Assembly: GCA_948144175.1 (NCBI GenBank)
Contig: CANXME010002183.1
Span: forward strand, 186,001 to 250,000
Direction of reading: 5' to 3'
Source: Closterium sp. NIES-65
Taxonomy: Eukaryota; Streptophyta; Zygnematophyceae; Desmidiales; Closteriaceae
Length of the DNA: 64,000 bases
Positions 60,977-64,000 of this stretch are shown piece by piece. A program made the position numbers and the translations under genes. Each line of letters starts with the position of its first letter. Positions within the stretch are counted from its first letter, which is position 1. The notes beneath the pieces are model-generated. The model saw nothing but the letters and a program-made list of their open reading frames with translations, had not been told where the DNA came from and made no database searches.

Positions 60977-61206
60977 TGTCAGAAAATATAAGTTAATATT
61001 TTCTATATGTAACTGCCTGTAGGAATGGTTACTGTAGTTATAGCGTTTTCCTATTTGGTGGTGCACCTTTCTTGTTTGTTCTTTCATATTTGTACCCTTG
61101 AACCTATAGTCAAACCCCTCATTCTCTCGACACTTTTTCCTTCAAATCAAACTCAACTTCTCCTACATCACTAGCCATGGCTCCTAAGCCTCGCTAGATT
61201 CTGACA
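60977..61206. mobile_element. 230-bp solo-LTR-like insertion in Copia-6 RNase H
   Basis: Flanked by TCTGA (60972-60976 and 61207-61211). Ends TGTCAGAA...TTCTGACA form an 8-bp inverted repeat with the TG...CA of LTRs. AT-rich interior with TATATG, unlike its GC-rich host. It contains ATGGCTCCTAAGCCTCGCTAG (six codons). No matching second copy in the window. Most likely a solo LTR left by recombination; a small terminal-inverted-repeat element is the alternative. Confidence 0.75.
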
Positions 61207-61211
61207 TCTGA

Positions 61212-61318
61212 GGCCAACACTGCTGATATCTTCACCAAGGCACTTGCGCCTTGTGATCATCAGCGCTTCTGCACTCAGCTTGGTCTTGTGCCTGTCTTGC
61301 CTCACTTGCTCACCTCTT
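61212..61318 (+). pseudogene. pol: Copia-6 RNase H C-terminus
   Basis: Resumes after the insert and one TCTGA copy with GCCAACACTGCTGATATC, giving ANTADIFTKALAPCDHQRFC and PVLPHLLTS-stop (TGA 61318-61320). Matches the end of Copia-4 almost exactly. The first half is at 60759-60976. Confidence 0.88.
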
Positions 61319-61402
61319 GACCTTGCTTGTATTGTTACATATATATACACCTGCTCTTGCTTGTCTAGCTTTCTATATATATATGTACTCCTGCATGTGA
61401 AC

Positions 61403-61530
61403 AGTGAAAGTTAGAAGAGAGAAGAGAATTGCAATAGCAAGAATGAGGATACAAATAGCAAACCTTAGAAGGGTTGTACTCGCTATAGAGCACCCCACTA
61501 CAGGCTAGACCATAAGATAACATTCTGACA
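61403..61530 (-). repeat. M7 3' LTR
   Basis: 128 bp, AGTGAAAGTTAG...TTCTGACA on plus. The first base is A where the other LTR has T. Confidence 0.88.
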
Positions 61531-62665
61531 CACCCCCATAGCCAAAGTGGGGTGTAATCAGCAGAGCAAGCAAAACAGTACAAGCTCAGGGTGGATCACA
61601 ATGTCACCACACATTCTGAGCACAAGTTCAATAAGCAATAATTTAAAGTTCACAACTATGACCAAAGCTAGTGGTAGTCACAACGGGCACGTGAGGAGGA
61701 GGAGAGAGAGTGAGAGGAGAGGAGAAAGGAGGCAACGGCTGAAGCTGCAGACACACGGGCAACAGGAGGCACGCTGGCACGGCGGCTACCGGAACAACGC
61801 TCCAGAATACTGGAGTAACTGGCCCCGCGGCAAAAGTAGCGGCAGACGAGCAACGGACCCACGGGCGGCTGGCACAGCTGACTACGACTGGGCTACCGGA
61901 GCAACTCCCCGGACTACAGGTGCTACTGGCGACACGACGGCAACCTCCACGCAGCTTCCCCAAACTATCCCACTCCCCCTGGCACACACCCGCTGCTACA
62001 CCGCTAGCTCCACTCCCCCTTCACCCCCCCCTAAGTACCACTCCACCGGCTCCAACACGTCCACCCCCCCTCAGCGGCAGCCGCAGTACAGGGAGACAGA
62101 GGAGGAGGAGGAGCAGGGAACGGCACACAGTAAAGTCACCCCCATACCCCTCACCCCCAAACCCTAATTCAGGAGAATGGGGAGTAGGAGGGGTGGGGCG
62201 CCAGTAGAAGTACAGGGGGAATAGCGGGAGGGCAGTGGCAACGAGGAAGGGGCCCACCACGGGCCTGGAACAGACGCCCGAGCCGCGCGCAGGCGGCCCG
62301 AGCCGCGTGCGGGCCTGGCGCCGTCCGTACGGGCCGCGCGCGGGTCTGGCGCAGCCCATACGGGCTTGGCGCAGCCCGTACGGGCCACGCGCTGCCTGTA
62401 CGGGCCGCGCGCAGGCCACAACGGGTCCACAACAGGCCACAACACACAGGTCCCCGTCGCCCGTCGCGGCGCCTCCTGAGGTCGACGCGCTGGGTGACGG
62501 GGTAGAAGCCCGCCGCGCGCCTCGGGGCGCACAGCGGGCAGAGAACCGCCGCGCGCCTCGGGGCGCACGGCAGGAAGAAAAAGTGCCGCACGCCACGGGG
62601 CGTGCGACTCACAGAGTAGTGTAGGTAGTTGCAGCGGAAGCAACGTGGTGGTAAGCCCACGCATA
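61531..62665 (-). other. M7 internal region, no supported gene
   Basis: 61531-61640 holds the polypurine tract and conserved 3' block. The rest is GC-rich and low complexity, including GGGCCGCGCGCGGGTCTGGC-like repeats (62290-62420) and CGCCTCGGGGCGCAC repeats (62515-62570). Open frames of up to about 260 codons occur on both strands, but none has recognisable domains and they overlap the repeats, so I do not call a protein. Confidence 0.75.
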
Positions 62666-62701
62666 GGATCGATCCAAGGGGATCGACCTGCTGTGATAGC
62701 A
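62666..62701 (-). promoter_or_regulatory. M7 primer-binding site and hairpin
   Basis: Minus strand after the 5' LTR: TGCTATCACAGCAGG (PBS-like, two or three changes from Copia-A). It then forms GGTCGATCC-CCTT-GGATCGATCC (62688-62666), a stem of about 9 bp with a GU pair. Position and loop size match Copia-A hairpins, with a third stem sequence. Confidence 0.75.
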
Positions 62702-62829
62702 TGTGAAAGTTAGAAGAGAGAAGAGAATTGCAATAGCAAGAATGAGGATACAAATAGCAAACCCTAGAAGGGTTGTACTCGCTATAGAGCACCCCATTAC
62801 AGGCTAGAGCATAAGATAACATTCTGACA
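62702..62829 (-). repeat. M7 5' LTR
   Basis: 128 bp, TGTGAAAGTTAG...TTCTGACA on plus. Confidence 0.9.
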
Positions 62830-62964
62830 TGAACTGGCCTTGTGACCTTGAACTTGTGCTCGGAATGTGTGGTGACTTTGTGATCCACCCTGAGCTTGCT
62901 TTGCTTTGCTTGACTTAACTGGTCTTGTGACCTCTTGTTCTCCCCCACTTTGCCTATGGGGGTG
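62830..62964 (+). other. Copia-6 3' untranslated block and polypurine tract
   Basis: Right part of the Copia-6 3' region after M7: GAACTTGTGCTCGGAATGTG, GTGATCCACCCTGAGCTTGC, then CCCCCACTTTGCCTATGGGG at the LTR. 61319-61397 is its left part. Confidence 0.82.
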
Positions 62965-63094
62965 TGTCAGAACATTATAGCTTATGCTTTTGTGTAGGCT
63001 GTAGTGGGGTAGCCCATATGGGGTACAACCCAATTAGGGTTAGCACTTGTACCCAACTGTTTCATAGTTCATTCATTTTTCGTGTTTCTTCTCA
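62965..63094 (+). repeat. Copia-6 3' LTR
   Basis: 130 bp, two differences from the 5' LTR (AAAATT/AACATT and TTAGTAC/TTAGCAC). Confidence 0.95.
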
Positions 63095-63099
63095 AGGGT

Positions 63100-64000
63100 A
63101 TCGTTCTATTTGCGCATTAGCAGTTCGGGCCTTCTGCACAAGCACTGCGGGATGAGTTTTCCTAGAAGGGTTCAACCCTCCCGCGGCCTCGGTGAAATTT
63201 TCCGATAACGACAAAACGGTTTTGTAAATAGCCCATGTATTTTCCGTTCATCATGCCCAGTCTGCCCAGGATGCTCAAAATGTTTCATCTCAACCAGTCA
63301 AAAATCTTCAACCTTTGGGTTCACCCTTGCCTCTCGCCTGGTATCTTTTTTCTGGTGATTCATTTCATCCCAAAGTTTCCCAAAATCGGGCATTCAGATC
63401 TGCCCGTTATTGCTTGTGCATCCCCTTATTCTACCTCGGATGGGCGGATAGGGTTTGCACGAGCGGTGCCTCGAGTTTGCCCGTAACAGAAATTTCCCAG
63501 TAAGGTCCGAACGCACTAGTGGTGATGCGTTCTTGAACCCTTGGGCGCACAAGAAATGCTACCAGGTTCGGTACACAATAACGAGTTGGGAGGCTCGACA
63601 TGGGCTTTAATCTCTGTCATGCACGATCCTAGAATATTCCTCGGGGGGGCCAAGCACCCCGAATGCGGCAACAGAACGATACCTCGGGTGCGGGAAGCTT
63701 CGTGAAATTTACTTGGGCACCAGTCGCGCTGCTTTGAAACATCCGGCCAAATCGAGGGTGTCTCAATACCTATGAAAAAGCTTTGCATTTGGAGGTTGGT
63801 TGAAGATGACCGCAAAACCCTACTTAACCGCTCTAAAGTGACCGCAAATGCTCTGAATCCAAGAATCTGGGAGCCTGGGGAGCTCCCCGCGGTGCAACCG
63901 CCCGCTTTTCCGTGGCTGCGGTGTTCCGCTTTTCCCTCCCCAAGCCTCGAGTCTGTCTCTCTCTACTTCTCGCTGCTGCTGTGTGTGAAATTGAAACGAG
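63100..64000. other. Right flank outside the nest, no supported feature
   Basis: About 900 bp with balanced composition, no LTR, no repeat and no frame longer than about 100 codons. The last 60 bases are pyrimidine-rich (CTCTCTCTACTTCTCGCTGC), which could be the start of a transcript leader, but no start codon context or coding region follows inside the window. Confidence 0.5.

Larger units (their letters stand above)
61403..62829 (-). mobile_element. M7, non-autonomous LTR element using Copia-A signals
   Basis: 128-bp LTRs at 61403-61530 and 62702-62829 with few differences (first base, GCAAACC, ATTACAGG, AGAGC). TGAAC at 61398-61402 and 62830-62834 is the target duplication. On the minus strand the 1171-bp interior begins with a PBS-like TGCTATCACAGCAGG and a hairpin. 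It ends with the Copia-A 3' block (ACTTGTGCTCAGAATGTGTG, GATCCACCCTGAGCTTG) and a CACTTTGGCTATGGGGGTG polypurine tract. No Gag, protease, integrase or RT is encoded. Its LTRs differ from Copia-A LTRs except near the ends. Confidence 0.9.
54799..63094 (+). mobile_element. Copia-6, Ty1/Copia with two internal deletions and two insertions
   Basis: 130-bp LTRs (54799-54928, 62965-63094) differ at two positions. AGGGT at 54794-54798 and 63095-63099 is the target duplication. A deletion near 57020 removed the Gag knuckle, and another near 59812 removed the RT N-terminal blocks. A 230-bp solo-LTR-like insert sits in RNase H (60977-61206), and M7 (61403-62829) sits in the 3' untranslated region. It belongs to the same subfamily as Copia-3 and -4. 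Two LTR differences make it young, despite the damage. Confidence 0.95.

Noticed and set aside
61547..62948. Frames of 206 and 259 codons in M7
   Set aside because: No recognisable domain; they run across an LTR, the conserved non-coding block and simple repeats.
63500..63800. Possible structural RNA in the right flank
   Set aside because: No match to conserved rRNA, snRNA or tRNA segments that I can recognise.

Overview
The window is almost entirely retrotransposon. It reads as pericentromere-like heterochromatin of a streptophyte green alga. The GC-rich Copia polyproteins, with glycine-rich Gag, EPGGA-type linkers and LTRs of about 130 bp, resemble what I remember of zygnematophycean algae such as Closterium. 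That is memory, not a search, so genus-level assignment is tentative. I found no host gene with confidence, and no rRNA, tRNA, CRISPR or riboswitch.

Layout: a 19-20 bp satellite (1-1601) abuts a nest of LTR elements. The oldest visible frame is a Ty3/Gypsy chromovirus, G1. Its pieces lie at 15461-16254, 28313-30039, 36975-37368 and 54513-54606. Into G1 went Copia-1 (1602-15460, itself split by minus-strand Copia-2 at 7204-14664), a recombinant Copia-3/Copia-4 block (16255-28312), Copia-5 (30040-36974) and minus-strand Copia C1 (37369-54507). C1 is in turn split by a Ty3/Gypsy element (39553-46724) and by an internally deleted Copia, D1 (47226-50176). To the right, Copia-6 (54799-63094) carries a 230-bp solo-LTR-like insert (60977-61206) and a non-autonomous element, M7 (61403-62829). 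Most junctions are fixed by 5-bp target-site duplications (CAGCG, T/CGGGG, CTAGC, CGTCG, CATGA, AGGGT, TCTGA, TGAAC). In several cases the host reading frame is rejoined exactly across the insert.

The most interesting object is the Gypsy element at 39553-46724. Between its aspartic protease and reverse transcriptase it encodes a C5 cytosine-DNA methyltransferase domain with motifs I, IV, VI, VIII and X in order. A retroelement that carries its own DNA methyltransferase could mark its own or neighbouring DNA. I recall retrotransposon-borne DNMTs being reported in a charophyte and in dinoflagellates, so the class is known. This copy, its domain position and its unusual motif IV deserve comparison. 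The copy is disabled: a stop falls right after the presumed catalytic Cys, the RT YxDD is YIDN, there is a stop in integrase, and there is a frame break at the methyltransferase/RT border.

The six Copia-A copies share a layout. It runs from the 5' LTR through a Met-tRNA-like PBS, a covarying hairpin, a copy-specific GC-rich minisatellite leader, Gag (C-run and Gly-rich tail, CX13CX3HX4C knuckle), protease, integrase, pentapeptide linker, RT and RNase H. It ends with a conserved 3' untranslated block, a polypurine tract and the 3' LTR. M7 keeps only the cis elements and presumably depended on Copia-A proteins. Seven premature stops in Copia-A are CAG to TAG changes, as expected from deamination of methylated CHG sites.
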